IMG/VR virus record: IMGVR_UViG_3300050821_003358
Coordinates: 1 to 42,786 of that record
Source of the DNA: a virus
DNA: 42,786 bases
Strand: one strand, 5' to 3'
The position numbers and the translations under genes were made by a program. How positions within the stretch are numbered: the first letter of the stretch is position 1; the number at the start of each line of letters is the position of its first letter. This document shows positions 22,968 to 31,615 of this stretch, in pieces. Below the pieces are notes generated by a model. The model had not been told where the DNA came from, searched no databases, and was given only the letters and a program-made list of their open reading frames with translations.

Positions 22968-23165
22968 TTACTCCTCCACTTCAGCGATCATGTCGCGCAA
23001 TTCGTCGGTCTGGTACTCGCCGTTTGGCAGGTCCAGCCATTCAGCCACATCACAGAGCAGATCACAAGTATCGACTCCCGACGGGTCTGCTTCGTAGGCC
23101 CTAATAGCGCGATAGGCATCGGCTTTGGACTGGATGTCATGGAGATTCGTGTTTGTGTTTTCCAT
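22968..23165 (-). CDS. Small acidic protein, first gene of the minus operon
   Basis: A 65-aa, strongly acidic, helical protein (many Asp/Glu, ending A-E-V-E-E). Acidic small phage proteins can act as DNA mimics (for example anti-restriction or gyrase inhibitors), but this is a guess. Its start follows the minus promoter at 23174-23200 by 8 nt and has no ribosome-binding site. Confidence 0.65.
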   Translation of the reverse strand: MENTNTNLHDIQSKADAYRAIRAYEADPSGVDTCDLLCDVAEWLDLPNGEYQTDELRDMIAEVEE

Positions 23166-23173
23166 GCTTGTAG

Positions 23174-23200
23174 CTTATAGGACTTGCGCAACCCGTGCAA
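23174..23200 (-). promoter_or_regulatory. Minus-strand promoter with element copy
   Basis: Reading the minus strand: TTGCAC (23195-23200), 15 bp containing GGGTTGCGCAAGTCC (23180-23194, one mismatch to the inverted element), then TATAAG (23174-23179) and 8 nt to ATG 23165. The element occupies the spacer, as it does at 36226. The spacer is short, so the exact -35 is unsure. Confidence 0.55.
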
Positions 23201-23213
23201 TCACCCATCGGTA

Positions 23214-23239
23214 CTAAGGTTTTCACAAACTTACCTTAG
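23214..23239. promoter_or_regulatory. Inverted repeat CTAAGGT-N12-ACCTTAG
   Basis: Perfect 7-bp arms (23214-23220 and 23233-23239) flank 12 bp. It covers the -35 region of the promoter for the tail chaperone gene at 23258 and lies between two divergent promoters. It looks like a dimeric repressor or activator operator different from the TTGCGCAA element; I found no other copy. Confidence 0.55.
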
Positions 23240-23251
23240 ACGTGATACGCT
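23222..23251 (+). promoter_or_regulatory. Leaderless promoter of the tail chaperone operon
   Basis: TTCACA (23222-23227), 18-bp spacer, TACGCT (23246-23251) with an upstream TG, then 6 nt to ATG 23258. There is no ribosome-binding site before this ATG, in agreement with leaderless start. The -35 is buried in the inverted repeat. Confidence 0.5.
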
Positions 23252-23257
23252 TAGCGC

Positions 23258-23647
23258 ATGCAACATGACCCCCAGAGCCATCCGGTCTTCGAGATCGATG
23301 GCAAGAAATACGAGTTAAAATTCCGCTCAGGCGACGTCATCGACCTGAAGAAAAACCACAACATCGAGCTCCAGGAAGTCCGAACGTTCATCGGCGCGGA
23401 AGCCGTCGAGCGGCTGCTCCTGATGCTACAGGCGGCTGTGGCGCACAAGGAGACGCTCACCCTGGAATACCTCAAGTCCAAAGTCGATTGGCACCAGATG
23501 CCCGAGCTCAACATCGCGCTACAGGAAGCAATATCAAAAGTTATGGCCCAGATGATCGCTCTCAAGCCGCGCATCGACGGAATGAAAGCGCAGGCGGAAG
23601 AGCTGGCGGCAATGAATACTCCGACGCCGGCGCCCGCCGTGCAGTAA
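23258..23647 (+). CDS. Tail assembly chaperone (gpG-like)
   Basis: A 129-aa protein directly upstream of the tape measure. It has a compact N-terminal strand region (V-F-E-I-D-G-K-K-Y-E-L-K-F-R-S-G-D), helices with E-R-L-L-L-M-L-Q-A-A-V, and an Ala/Pro end. This is the size, position and pattern of the short tail chaperone of siphoviruses, which coats the tape measure during assembly. A second frame (-1) continues at its 3' end. Confidence 0.8.
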   Translation: MQHDPQSHPVFEIDGKKYELKFRSGDVIDLKKNHNIELQEVRTFIGAEAVERLLLMLQAAVAHKETLTLEYLKSKVDWHQMPELNIALQEAISKVMAQMIALKPRIDGMKAQAEELAAMNTPTPAPAVQ

Positions 23648-24009
23648 GCTTCGAGGAGTCCTGGCTCCAAATCTTCGACGCGGGAGTGATAGACCTGGGC
23701 CTGACCGTTGCCGAGCTTTGGAGTCTTACTCCCTATCAGATTAGTCGGTTGTGGAAGCGGTACCAGGCGCGGGAACGTGGCCGCGCTCAGAACATGGCGA
23801 TTATGGCGTGCTCGTATCTCAACTCGCATCGGGACACGAACCAGATGCCACAGCCGTTTCACCTTGAGCAGTTCATGCCGTTTCCCGAGGTGCAGCAGAT
23901 GCAGGCTCCGCAACCGCCCGCGGCAGAGCGGCAGATTGCGAAACTGCGCGCCTGGGCGCATAGTCCGATGTCTGGAGTAGTGGTACGAAAGAGGCGCGAT
24001 GCCGCTTGA
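23488..24009 (+). CDS. gpT-like part of tail chaperone, expressed by -1 frameshift
   Basis: The frame open from 23488 to 24009 is -1 relative to the gpG-like gene. Only its part from about 23640 (S-F-E-E-S-W-L-Q-I-F-D) looks like a protein, and no start codon lies near that point, so expression by a -1 frameshift before the 23645 stop, giving a gpGT fusion from 23258, is the simplest explanation. No classic XXXYYYZ heptamer is evident; a TCA-AAA-GTT at 23534-23542 is one weak candidate. Its end overlaps the tape measure start by 11 nt. Confidence 0.65.
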   Translation: MAPDARAQHRATGSNIKSYGPDDRSQAAHRRNESAGGRAGGNEYSDAGARRAVSFEESWLQIFDAGVIDLGLTVAELWSLTPYQISRLWKRYQARERGRAQNMAIMACSYLNSHRDTNQMPQPFHLEQFMPFPEVQQMQAPQPPAAERQIAKLRAWAHSPMSGVVVRKRRDAA

Positions 24010-27000
24010 CGCTTTGGGCGATCTGGTCTTACAAGTTGGTGCGGACCTGTCGCCTCTCGAAGACACGCTGCAATCAATCCCGGCGGTCGCTCAGACGGCT
24101 GGAGCAGCGATCGATTCGGCGCTCGGCAATGCGCTGGACGGTGCTACTGCATCTCTCAACAGTCTCAACACTGCGCTTTCGGATGTAGGTGCCGGGGCTG
24201 GCGGTGGCCTCGCCGAACTGGACGCGGCTGTAAAGAGCGCTGGAGACTCCGCCGGCGAAGCAGCTCCTCATATCGAAGACCTCGGAGCCTCCACGCATCA
24301 CGCAAGCGATGCAGCGAAAGAAGCAGAGGGCAGTCTGCGCGACATGGGCGAAGCGCTCAAACATCTCGGCGAAGCTCTGCTCATTGCCGAAGGGCTCCGC
24401 GAGCTGGCCACCGAAGCGCTGCATGCCTTCGACAACGTTCAGAAAGCAACTATCGCAATTACAGCACTGACCGGCAGCGCTAAAGAAGCTGATGACCAGA
24501 TCGAGCGTTTAAAAGTCTTGGCGCAGACAGACGCTCTATCATTCCCTGCACTTCTGACCGCTCAGACGCGCATGGATGCGCTGGGTTTTTCCTCTCAGCA
24601 ATCCTCGATGATGATGCAGCTGGCGGCCGATTCTGCCAAAACGATGGGCAAGGATTTTCTCACCGTTGTGGATCAGATGGACCGCATGATTTCCTCAGGC
24701 GCTGTGATGCCGCGCACGTTGGCTGGCATTGGCACATCCGCCCAAGCACTGGGCGACATTATGGGCGTTGCAGCTTCGGAAGTCACCAAGGCGTTTAAGC
24801 TTCTCGATGATCCCACCCGCGGAGAGGTTTTGCAGGCGGCACTCATCAAGACGCGTGGTATTGCTGAACGAGAAGCGGGGCTTCTGAGTGGGCAAATTCA
24901 GAAGATGGCGAATGCTTGGGACTTCATGATGGAGGATGTTGGCAAATCCCTAGCAGGGGCCTTCATTCCATTCACGCAGTTCATCACGAGTGACGTTATT
25001 CCAGCGATTGAAAAGCTTGCCGAGTGGTTCGGCCAGTTGCCTGCATCGATCCAGGATTTTACAATCGCTCTCACCTCGTTGACTGTAGTTGCCGGACTCG
25101 CCGCGGCGGCGATTGGCGTTATCGCTATCACTCTTGCGCCAGTGTCCCCCGTACTGATTGCTGTCGGCGCTGCTGCTGTTGTACTCGGGGCGGCCTTTGT
25201 CGCTTTGGAGCAGACATCTCCTGAGTTTCGCGCAGCCGTAAGCGCTGTAGCGGATCAGTTTTCGCGTCTTTTAGAGAGCCTCAAAGAAGTGGGTACCATG
25301 GCGCTCCCTTTGGTGCAGGTGGCGGCCCGCAACCTTGCCGACAACCTCACTGACTTTGTACGTCTCGTTGGGCAGGTTTCGCAAGCGTTAAACACGCTCA
25401 TCGAGTACGGCAAACAATTCGCTGCATGGGTGGAGAGTTTCATTCCGCGCTTGGGTCCCCTTGGTTCGGCGTTGGAAACCGTTGCTGGCTTTCTATCCAA
25501 AATGTCCAGCTCTATGCTGTTATTCGGGGGGGCCGGTCCGGCTATCACTGGACTAGAAGCATTAGGGCGCGCGCTTGGAGTGATTCCGCCAGCAGCGGCC
25601 GCGGCATCTCAGTATACTGGCAAACTCGCGGATGACTTGGACCGCGAAGCGCAGGCGTCAGCGAAAGCAGAAGCTGCCGCTAGGTCTCACGCCCAAGCCC
25701 AGATCAAAGCCGCGCAGGATCGAGCAGCAGCCGAAAAGGCCGCGGCCGACGCAGAGGCTGAAGCACAGAAGCGCTGGGTAGATGAGCAAAACGATTACCT
25801 TAAAGCTCAGACCCTAGCAGACCAAGCGCTCAGCAACATCAAGCGCGACATCACCGATTCCGCTGTCAGCTACCAGGGACTGAACGACCAGATACTCCTT
25901 TCGTCTCAAAAGCTCACGCCAATCGAACAACTCATGGCGGCGATGCAGAAGGACATCGACGCTGCGCGCTCTCACTGGGAAGTCTTGGACGCGGCCGGGC
26001 AGCGGCACGTAACAGACCTCGAAGCGGTTGTAGCGCAGTATGCCAAGTGGGACGAGATCACCAAGCAGATGGACCTCTCCGCGCAATTGGATAAGGCCCA
26101 TGGATACCTCGTTGATATCAAGAGTACGATGTCTGCCTTCCCATTTGACTTTGTGAAGAATGGAATGGCGTCCATCACTCAGGGAATCAAGGACGCCGAG
26201 GCTCCCACAAAACAGTGGGAAGCCGATATGAAGCTGCTCGGCGATCGTACAGACGAGCTAAAAAAAGGTTTGGATGCCAGCTTAGGAGCGATGGCTCGCG
26301 CTATCGACTCGGGGAGAATTTCAACCGAACAACTCGATTTAGACTGGGCGCACCTGCTCAGTAAGTTCAAGGATAGCGCTGACGCACAGCAGCAAATAAT
26401 CGACAAAATGCAGGCGGAGGGCGCGGCGACTGAACTAATCTACCAAGCTCAGCTCAACATGCTCGCAGCCCAGTATAAGAACGCGGCCTTGCATGACCAG
26501 GACGCCTCGGTGCTCCTCAAGATCAGAGAGCAAATGGTCGCGATCGGCGTTCAGCAGGGCGCGGATACGCAACTCGCGGAGACCTACCTCGGGACGGTGA
26601 AGGCAATCAGTGCCTCGTGGGATAGCCTGGCGAAAGGCATAGGCGATGCCATTGTGAGCGGGCAAAACTTTGGCCAAGTGATGACCAACGTGCTTGACTC
26701 GCTCAAGAAGAGCATTGCCGAGTTAGTTGTCAAGTACCTGATGGGCGAGCTCAAAGACGCTCTGCTGCAAAACACCAATCTCCTCTCAGACTTCAATAAA
26801 GCGTTCAACTTTGTATTCGGCGCCGGCGGCACCGTCGAAAAGGGTTTCGAGCAAGCAGCTAGTGCAGCGTCCGACATGGCAACGTCAATCGGCAACAGCG
26901 CGACGAACATCAGCACAGATATGAGCGACGTGTCGAGCGCGGTAACTCGTGACGGCGACTTACTCAAGGGAGAGTTTCAGAGCCTCGGCGATTCCATCAA

Positions 27001-28459
27001 CAACTTTTCTAAAACCAGCTCGGATGCTACGCAGCAGGCCGCGGCGAGCATCCACGCTTCAGCGGCTTCCATGGTCGCTGACTTTAACCTCATCGCCACT
27101 GTTGTAGCTGCCATCGCTTCCATCTTCAGCGCGATCGAGTTGATGCACACCAATACGCTACTCACGCGCATCGAAGAATCCACCCGGCGCATGGACATCA
27201 CCATGGAAGGCATCATGGCGCAAGCGGCCCAGGTGACCATTGAGCAACTGCCTCTGCTTCAGCTCCTCTATCATCTCGAATCGATGGACGTGAATTTCAC
27301 GTCGCTCCTCGGCGATATCAGCGCCACTGCCGCGGCGATGTTGCAAATTTTGGAGATCATAGCGGCGAACGGCGGTGGTGGTGGTCAGGGAGGAAGCGGT
27401 GCGAACAACGACGCCATCATCGCTGCGATCAACGCGGCGGCGGCGAAGACGGCCGGGATGATGGGCCAGCTCATGAGCGAAATCGTCACGGCTGGAAGCG
27501 CCGGAACCGTAAGCGGCGGATACTCCACAATCATCAACTCGGCAGGCGCTGGTGGCCCAGGTGCATCATTGGTCTCTGGCACGATTCCGCTCACGGCTAC
27601 CAGTGGCTCTAATCTCGGGCCACTAATTCAGGGCCTCATCAACCAAGCCAAAAGCTTTGGAGCCATCAACGATATCAACGCCAAGGCTGCGGACCTTGAA
27701 ACCGCTATGCAAGCGGCCGGCCTGAGCGCGAATGTGAGCGCTCGCGCATTACTCGAAGGCCCGCAGACACCGGAAGCGCCGGTAGACATGGCTTTGACAC
27801 ACACGAACCAGCTCGCGTTGTTGCAAGCCATGCTCAAGATGACGACCGACATCGGGACTCTCTCTCAGCAATTCCAGGGTACAACCATCTCGACTGCTGA
27901 ATTTAAGCAGACAGTCGATGCCGCAAAGGCAGCGCAACAAGCCAGCGCAGACGCGGCGCTAAAGGCCGCTACAGCTCTCGATGCTGCGAGCCAATCAGCG
28001 TTCAACCAGCAACAGCAACTCGACAAGGCCGGCCAGGGCTTTGCGACAATGAACGTGCAAGTCGGCAACCTCATGTTCAACTTGCGCGATTTCGCGAGCC
28101 AGGTCTATGGTTCCACCAACCAATTCACCAGCCTCACAAATGCCGTGTCGCAATTTAGCACCGTGCAGTCCGATATCTTATACCGCACCGCTGAGGCTCT
28201 CGGAAACTTGCCTGGCGCACAGGCGACGACGCGGCCAAGCGGTTTCGCATTGCAAACTCAAGCCCAGATTGACGCGGCAACAAAAGCCGGTACAAATATT
28301 CTTGCCCATCCAACCGCATCGGGGGCCAGCGTCTACGGCAGCAATCTGGGTGGCATCACGATCAATATCGGCGGATCAGTGGTCGGAGTGCCACAGCTCG
28401 CAGACACCGTAGGCAATGCGATCGTCGATAAGTTGCGGCGGGCTGGGATGAAGTTTTAA
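23999..28459 (+). CDS. Tail tape measure protein
   Basis: A 1486-aa protein, the largest in the window. Long coiled-coil and Ala/Gln-rich helices, a hydrophobic stretch with two helices at about 350-405 (V-V-A-G-L-A-A-A-A-I-G-V), and a Gly-rich region near 1120-1190 fit a tape measure that sets tail length and enters the cell membrane during DNA injection. By the usual proportion of length per residue the tail should be long (about 200 nm, an inference). No cell-wall hydrolase domain is apparent. Confidence 0.92.
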   Translation: MPLDALGDLVLQVGADLSPLEDTLQSIPAVAQTAGAAIDSALGNALDGATASLNSLNTALSDVGAGAGGGLAELDAAVKSAGDSAGEAAPHIEDLGASTHHASDAAKEAEGSLRDMGEALKHLGEALLIAEGLRELATEALHAFDNVQKATIAITALTGSAKEADDQIERLKVLAQTDALSFPALLTAQTRMDALGFSSQQSSMMMQLAADSAKTMGKDFLTVVDQMDRMISSGAVMPRTLAGIGTSAQALGDIMGVAASEVTKAFKLLDDPTRGEVLQAALIKTRGIAEREAGLLSGQIQKMANAWDFMMEDVGKSLAGAFIPFTQFITSDVIPAIEKLAEWFGQLPASIQDFTIALTSLTVVAGLAAAAIGVIAITLAPVSPVLIAVGAAAVVLGAAFVALEQTSPEFRAAVSAVADQFSRLLESLKEVGTMALPLVQVAARNLADNLTDFVRLVGQVSQALNTLIEYGKQFAAWVESFIPRLGPLGSALETVAGFLSKMSSSMLLFGGAGPAITGLEALGRALGVIPPAAAAASQYTGKLADDLDREAQASAKAEAAARSHAQAQIKAAQDRAAAEKAAADAEAEAQKRWVDEQNDYLKAQTLADQALSNIKRDITDSAVSYQGLNDQILLSSQKLTPIEQLMAAMQKDIDAARSHWEVLDAAGQRHVTDLEAVVAQYAKWDEITKQMDLSAQLDKAHGYLVDIKSTMSAFPFDFVKNGMASITQGIKDAEAPTKQWEADMKLLGDRTDELKKGLDASLGAMARAIDSGRISTEQLDLDWAHLLSKFKDSADAQQQIIDKMQAEGAATELIYQAQLNMLAAQYKNAALHDQDASVLLKIREQMVAIGVQQGADTQLAETYLGTVKAISASWDSLAKGIGDAIVSGQNFGQVMTNVLDSLKKSIAELVVKYLMGELKDALLQNTNLLSDFNKAFNFVFGAGGTVEKGFEQAASAASDMATSIGNSATNISTDMSDVSSAVTRDGDLLKGEFQSLGDSINNFSKTSSDATQQAAASIHASAASMVADFNLIATVVAAIASIFSAIELMHTNTLLTRIEESTRRMDITMEGIMAQAAQVTIEQLPLLQLLYHLESMDVNFTSLLGDISATAAAMLQILEIIAANGGGGGQGGSGANNDAIIAAINAAAAKTAGMMGQLMSEIVTAGSAGTVSGGYSTIINSAGAGGPGASLVSGTIPLTATSGSNLGPLIQGLINQAKSFGAINDINAKAADLETAMQAAGLSANVSARALLEGPQTPEAPVDMALTHTNQLALLQAMLKMTTDIGTLSQQFQGTTISTAEFKQTVDAAKAAQQASADAALKAATALDAASQSAFNQQQQLDKAGQGFATMNVQVGNLMFNLRDFASQVYGSTNQFTSLTNAVSQFSTVQSDILYRTAEALGNLPGAQATTRPSGFALQTQAQIDAATKAGTNILAHPTASGASVYGSNLGGITINIGGSVVGVPQLADTVGNAIVDKLRRAGMKF

Positions 28460-30771
28460 TGGCGACTGGCATTCTACAGCTCATCTTCGACCACAACACC
28501 TCGCCCGTCACAACATCCGACGTCACAGCGCTGCTCTGGCCGGTGGGCCACGGCCAGCCCGTAACGTTCTCGAAGATCGTCAACCAGCGCTGGACGTGCC
28601 GATTTACGTTGAAGGAACCGGACACGGGCTACACCGGCGCGAATCGCCCGGCAGTCGGCCAGGCGTTTCGGCTACTCGAAGACGGTGTGCTGCTGTTCTC
28701 CGGTTTTATCGACACGATCGAAGAAATGTCGATTGAGAGCACGCGTGTCAACTATTACCACTGTTCATGCTCCAACTGGGCCACCATCACAGACCGGCGC
28801 GTCGTAAAGAAAACCTACCAGCAAAACACGCTCGCCTCACTGGTGATCGCTGATATCGTCGCAACCGCGCTCGCGGGCGAAGGCATCACGACAAACAACG
28901 TGGTGGTGTCAGGTGCGCTCACGGCGCCGATTGCGCTTGAGCCCATTCTCGTCTCGCAAGCGTTCGACACCATCCGCGACATGGTGAACGCGCAGTGGTG
29001 GGTGGACGAAAATAAGGACCTGCATTTTATTGCTGTAGGATCTGGCGCCACGTTGGGCTGGTCGCTCACTGTTCCATCGGACGCATCGCGTACCGAATGG
29101 AACGACGGCACGATGAAGATCACGCGCACGACGAAAGATTATCGCAACGTGCAGTACGTCTCGTCGAGCGCCCTGGGCCAGCCGCCACCGCAGAATAGCA
29201 GCTCGAGTCCGCTCCCCCAGGCATCGCAATACACAACGCTGATCGACACCTACGTCACAACCGGGAGCGCCTACGACTTTTGGGTGCTGACGTCGCAAGC
29301 CGTCCAACTGGACCCAACAAACCCCGTTCCGCCGACACTCACTATCGATGGCGTCTCCCAAACTATCAAACAATACTTCAAAGACCCGGCCGGGCAAGCG
29401 GCCTGGTATTGGGGCCCAGACACGATCGGCATGCAGCAAGGTCAACAAATTGCACCGGCTGCGGGCAAGAAGATCATCATCACGTATCAAGCTTTCGCAG
29501 GAGGTGGTGGCACGATAGCGCCGGCGTCGGGCGGCGGAAGCAACACCGCAGTGGCAACGCAAAACTGGGTAGTGCAATCGAACGCCGGGGAGATCGCCTC
29601 TCGATCAGCCTTCGAAGGCGACAGCGGCAATTACGAGCAGGTGACCAGCGTTCCGGGCATCTCTGACCCCACGGTTGCAAATGCCCTTGCATCGGGCCTT
29701 CTGGCGCGGTCTGACACCATTCCAGACATCATCACGTACGACACTTGGCGAACCGGCTACGTGGTGGGCGCGAAGCTCTCGGTTGTGATTCCCTACCACG
29801 GCCTCAACGCGACGTACACGGTCATGCAGATCGACGGCCGCGAGGAGTTAGCCGCCCAGGGGCCCATCTCCAGCAAGATGATGGTCTACACCATCACGCT
29901 GAGCAATCAGCAGGACATCGGCCTGTTCACCAAGTGGTTCGAAGGGCTAATCCGTACGATCGGAGCTGGAACCGGAGGCGGCGGGGGAGCGCAGGCATCC
30001 GTCAGTAGTGCGGCTTCACCAGGCTTGCAAGTCATCCGCGAGATGCCATCTGGCACCAAGAACGGCGTCGACTCGCCGGCGTCCGGAAACCTCGTGTTCA
30101 CGCTCAGCTTCACACCGCAGCCACCGTGGGCTGTCTGGCTCTTTTTGAACGGTGTGTATCAGAATGCGCTCGGCGGAAGCCCCGATTACACCCTCAGCGG
30201 AAACACGATCACCATGACTGTCGCACCAAGGTCAACCGATTTATTCGAGTGCATCTATTTCATTGCCAACGCCGGTCTTGCACCGCAAGTGGTGCAGCCT
30301 ACCGTCTACTCAACGGGACCTTTCCAGCATCAGGGCGACATCGACCCGCATTGGCAGCTCACGCTCAGCGCCGATCCAGGAGCTACAGCGCCGGGGCTCA
30401 TGTACGTGATCTCTGATGCAGAGATAGCGGCTAACCCGACCTGGGTTACGGCGCCCGTCAACACGCGATGGATCGGCGTGCGCGGCGGCGGTACAGCGGC
30501 GGCCGGCTCCTACAAGACGGTGCTCAACTTCAACTGGCCGACGCTCACCGGAACCATCACAGGCTTCGCGGCGGCTGACAATTCGTTCACCCTGAAGTTT
30601 AACGGAGCGACGGTGATTGCGATCAGCGACCCGGCATACTTGGCGCTGCACGCTTTCTCGATAACGACGGGATTCTTGCAGGGCACCAACACACTCGAAA
30701 TGGACTGGACAGAGGACGGCGCCGGCGGGGCCGGAATACTTGTTCAGATCACACAGGCAACTACACCATGA
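28459..30771 (+). CDS. Tail hub/distal tail protein
   Basis: A 770-aa protein beginning in a TAATG overlap with the tape measure. N-terminal ~430 residues are beta-strand rich with T-F-S-K-I-V, a 'hub' style region and W-W-V-D-E-N-K-D-L-H-F typical of gpD/baseplate hub-like tail proteins. The C-terminal ~270 residues hold fibronectin- or carbohydrate-binding-like strands (T-L-S-F-T-P-Q-P-P-W-A-V-W). It probably forms the tail tip and may bind the host surface. The exact family is not certain. Confidence 0.7.
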   Translation: MATGILQLIFDHNTSPVTTSDVTALLWPVGHGQPVTFSKIVNQRWTCRFTLKEPDTGYTGANRPAVGQAFRLLEDGVLLFSGFIDTIEEMSIESTRVNYYHCSCSNWATITDRRVVKKTYQQNTLASLVIADIVATALAGEGITTNNVVVSGALTAPIALEPILVSQAFDTIRDMVNAQWWVDENKDLHFIAVGSGATLGWSLTVPSDASRTEWNDGTMKITRTTKDYRNVQYVSSSALGQPPPQNSSSSPLPQASQYTTLIDTYVTTGSAYDFWVLTSQAVQLDPTNPVPPTLTIDGVSQTIKQYFKDPAGQAAWYWGPDTIGMQQGQQIAPAAGKKIIITYQAFAGGGGTIAPASGGGSNTAVATQNWVVQSNAGEIASRSAFEGDSGNYEQVTSVPGISDPTVANALASGLLARSDTIPDIITYDTWRTGYVVGAKLSVVIPYHGLNATYTVMQIDGREELAAQGPISSKMMVYTITLSNQQDIGLFTKWFEGLIRTIGAGTGGGGGAQASVSSAASPGLQVIREMPSGTKNGVDSPASGNLVFTLSFTPQPPWAVWLFLNGVYQNALGGSPDYTLSGNTITMTVAPRSTDLFECIYFIANAGLAPQVVQPTVYSTGPFQHQGDIDPHWQLTLSADPGATAPGLMYVISDAEIAANPTWVTAPVNTRWIGVRGGGTAAAGSYKTVLNFNWPTLTGTITGFAAADNSFTLKFNGATVIAISDPAYLALHAFSITTGFLQGTNTLEMDWTEDGAGGAGILVQITQATTP

Positions 30772-31310
30772 GCTTTCTAATTTGGTCAACACTTCTCTTG
30801 TTCGCTGCACGCGGCAATATAACCTACGACATGATCCGCGCGGCTGATCGAAATGGAGACGGCCGACAGTTCCAGATGTTCACTGGATCCAGCACACCCG
30901 GAGACATCGCCACCTTTGACGCCAAGGGCAATATCATCGACGGCGGCTCCGCGCCAACCATCCATGAACCCGGCGTGTTCTTCGACGGCGGCGGCTCCGC
31001 ACTCACAGCTATCACGCGATGCGCAGCGCCCATCACGTACTCAGGAACCATCAAGCAATTCTCGCTGGTCGGCGACGTCTCCGGAAACGCCACGATCAAA
31101 GTGCAGACCGTCTCGTACACGTCGTATACCGGGCCGGGTTCGTCGTCCGACATCACAGGCGGCGGCGAAGTGGCGACGGGCGTCACAAAACTGAAGGACA
31201 CCACGTTGACCGGCTGGACAACGGCGCTGTCGGCCGATACGGTGATATGCTTTGCGCTGAGCTCGCCTGCTACATTCACTTGGTTGTCAGTCAAGTTGGA
31301 GGTGAAGTGA
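30768..31310 (+). CDS. Tail-fibre-like protein with hydrophobic N-terminus
   Basis: A 180-aa protein. An N-terminal signal-like segment (FLIWSTLLLFAARG) is followed by I-A-T-F-D-A-K-G-N-I-I-D-G-G, a motif common in phage tail fibre/adhesin proteins, and a strand-rich jelly-roll-like C-terminus (T-F-T-W-L-S-V-K-L-E-V-K). ATGA overlap with the tail hub gene. It is unusual for a tail fibre to start with such a hydrophobic sequence. Confidence 0.6.
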   Translation: MSFLIWSTLLLFAARGNITYDMIRAADRNGDGRQFQMFTGSSTPGDIATFDAKGNIIDGGSAPTIHEPGVFFDGGGSALTAITRCAAPITYSGTIKQFSLVGDVSGNATIKVQTVSYTSYTGPGSSSDITGGGEVATGVTKLKDTTLTGWTTALSADTVICFALSSPATFTWLSVKLEVK

Positions 31311-31314
31311 TGGA
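31296..31314 (+). repeat. 19-bp repeated gene junction (copy on plus strand)
   Basis: Identical to the minus-strand junction at 22769-22787: end codons L-E-V-K, stop, GGAGG site and the start of the next gene, joining different protein pairs. Confidence 0.85.
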
Positions 31315-31615
31315 GTATGTAGACAACACCTACAAATACCGCAGGGAATTAGCCCAACAGTCTACTGTTGTGTTGCGCCGCATCTGTGACGCTATCGGGA
31401 AAGACAAGCCACTCGTTATATTTTCGGCGTTGCTTGCTGCTACCGCAACAGAGTTTAAGAAGATTCGGGCTCATTGCCCGATAGAGGAAGAGTTCTCAGA
31501 CTTTGACGATCGCTGTCGTAGATTAATGGAGCATCTTATTTACACGGTCGCGGAAGCAATGGCCGAACGCGAGGCGAGGCCCAGACATAGAAAGAGAGTG
31601 TTATGCAAGCCATGA
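31310..31615 (+). CDS. Small helical protein
   Basis: A 101-aa all-helical protein (E-Y-V-D-N-T-Y-K-Y-R-R-E-L, L-V-I-F-S-A-L-L-A-A-T-A-T-E-F) with a basic tail. GGAGG is 7 nt before the ATG that overlaps the previous stop. No domain recognised; sits between fibre-like and beta-helix genes. Confidence 0.6.
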   Translation: MEYVDNTYKYRRELAQQSTVVLRRICDAIGKDKPLVIFSALLAATATEFKKIRAHCPIEEEFSDFDDRCRRLMEHLIYTVAEAMAEREARPRHRKRVLCKP

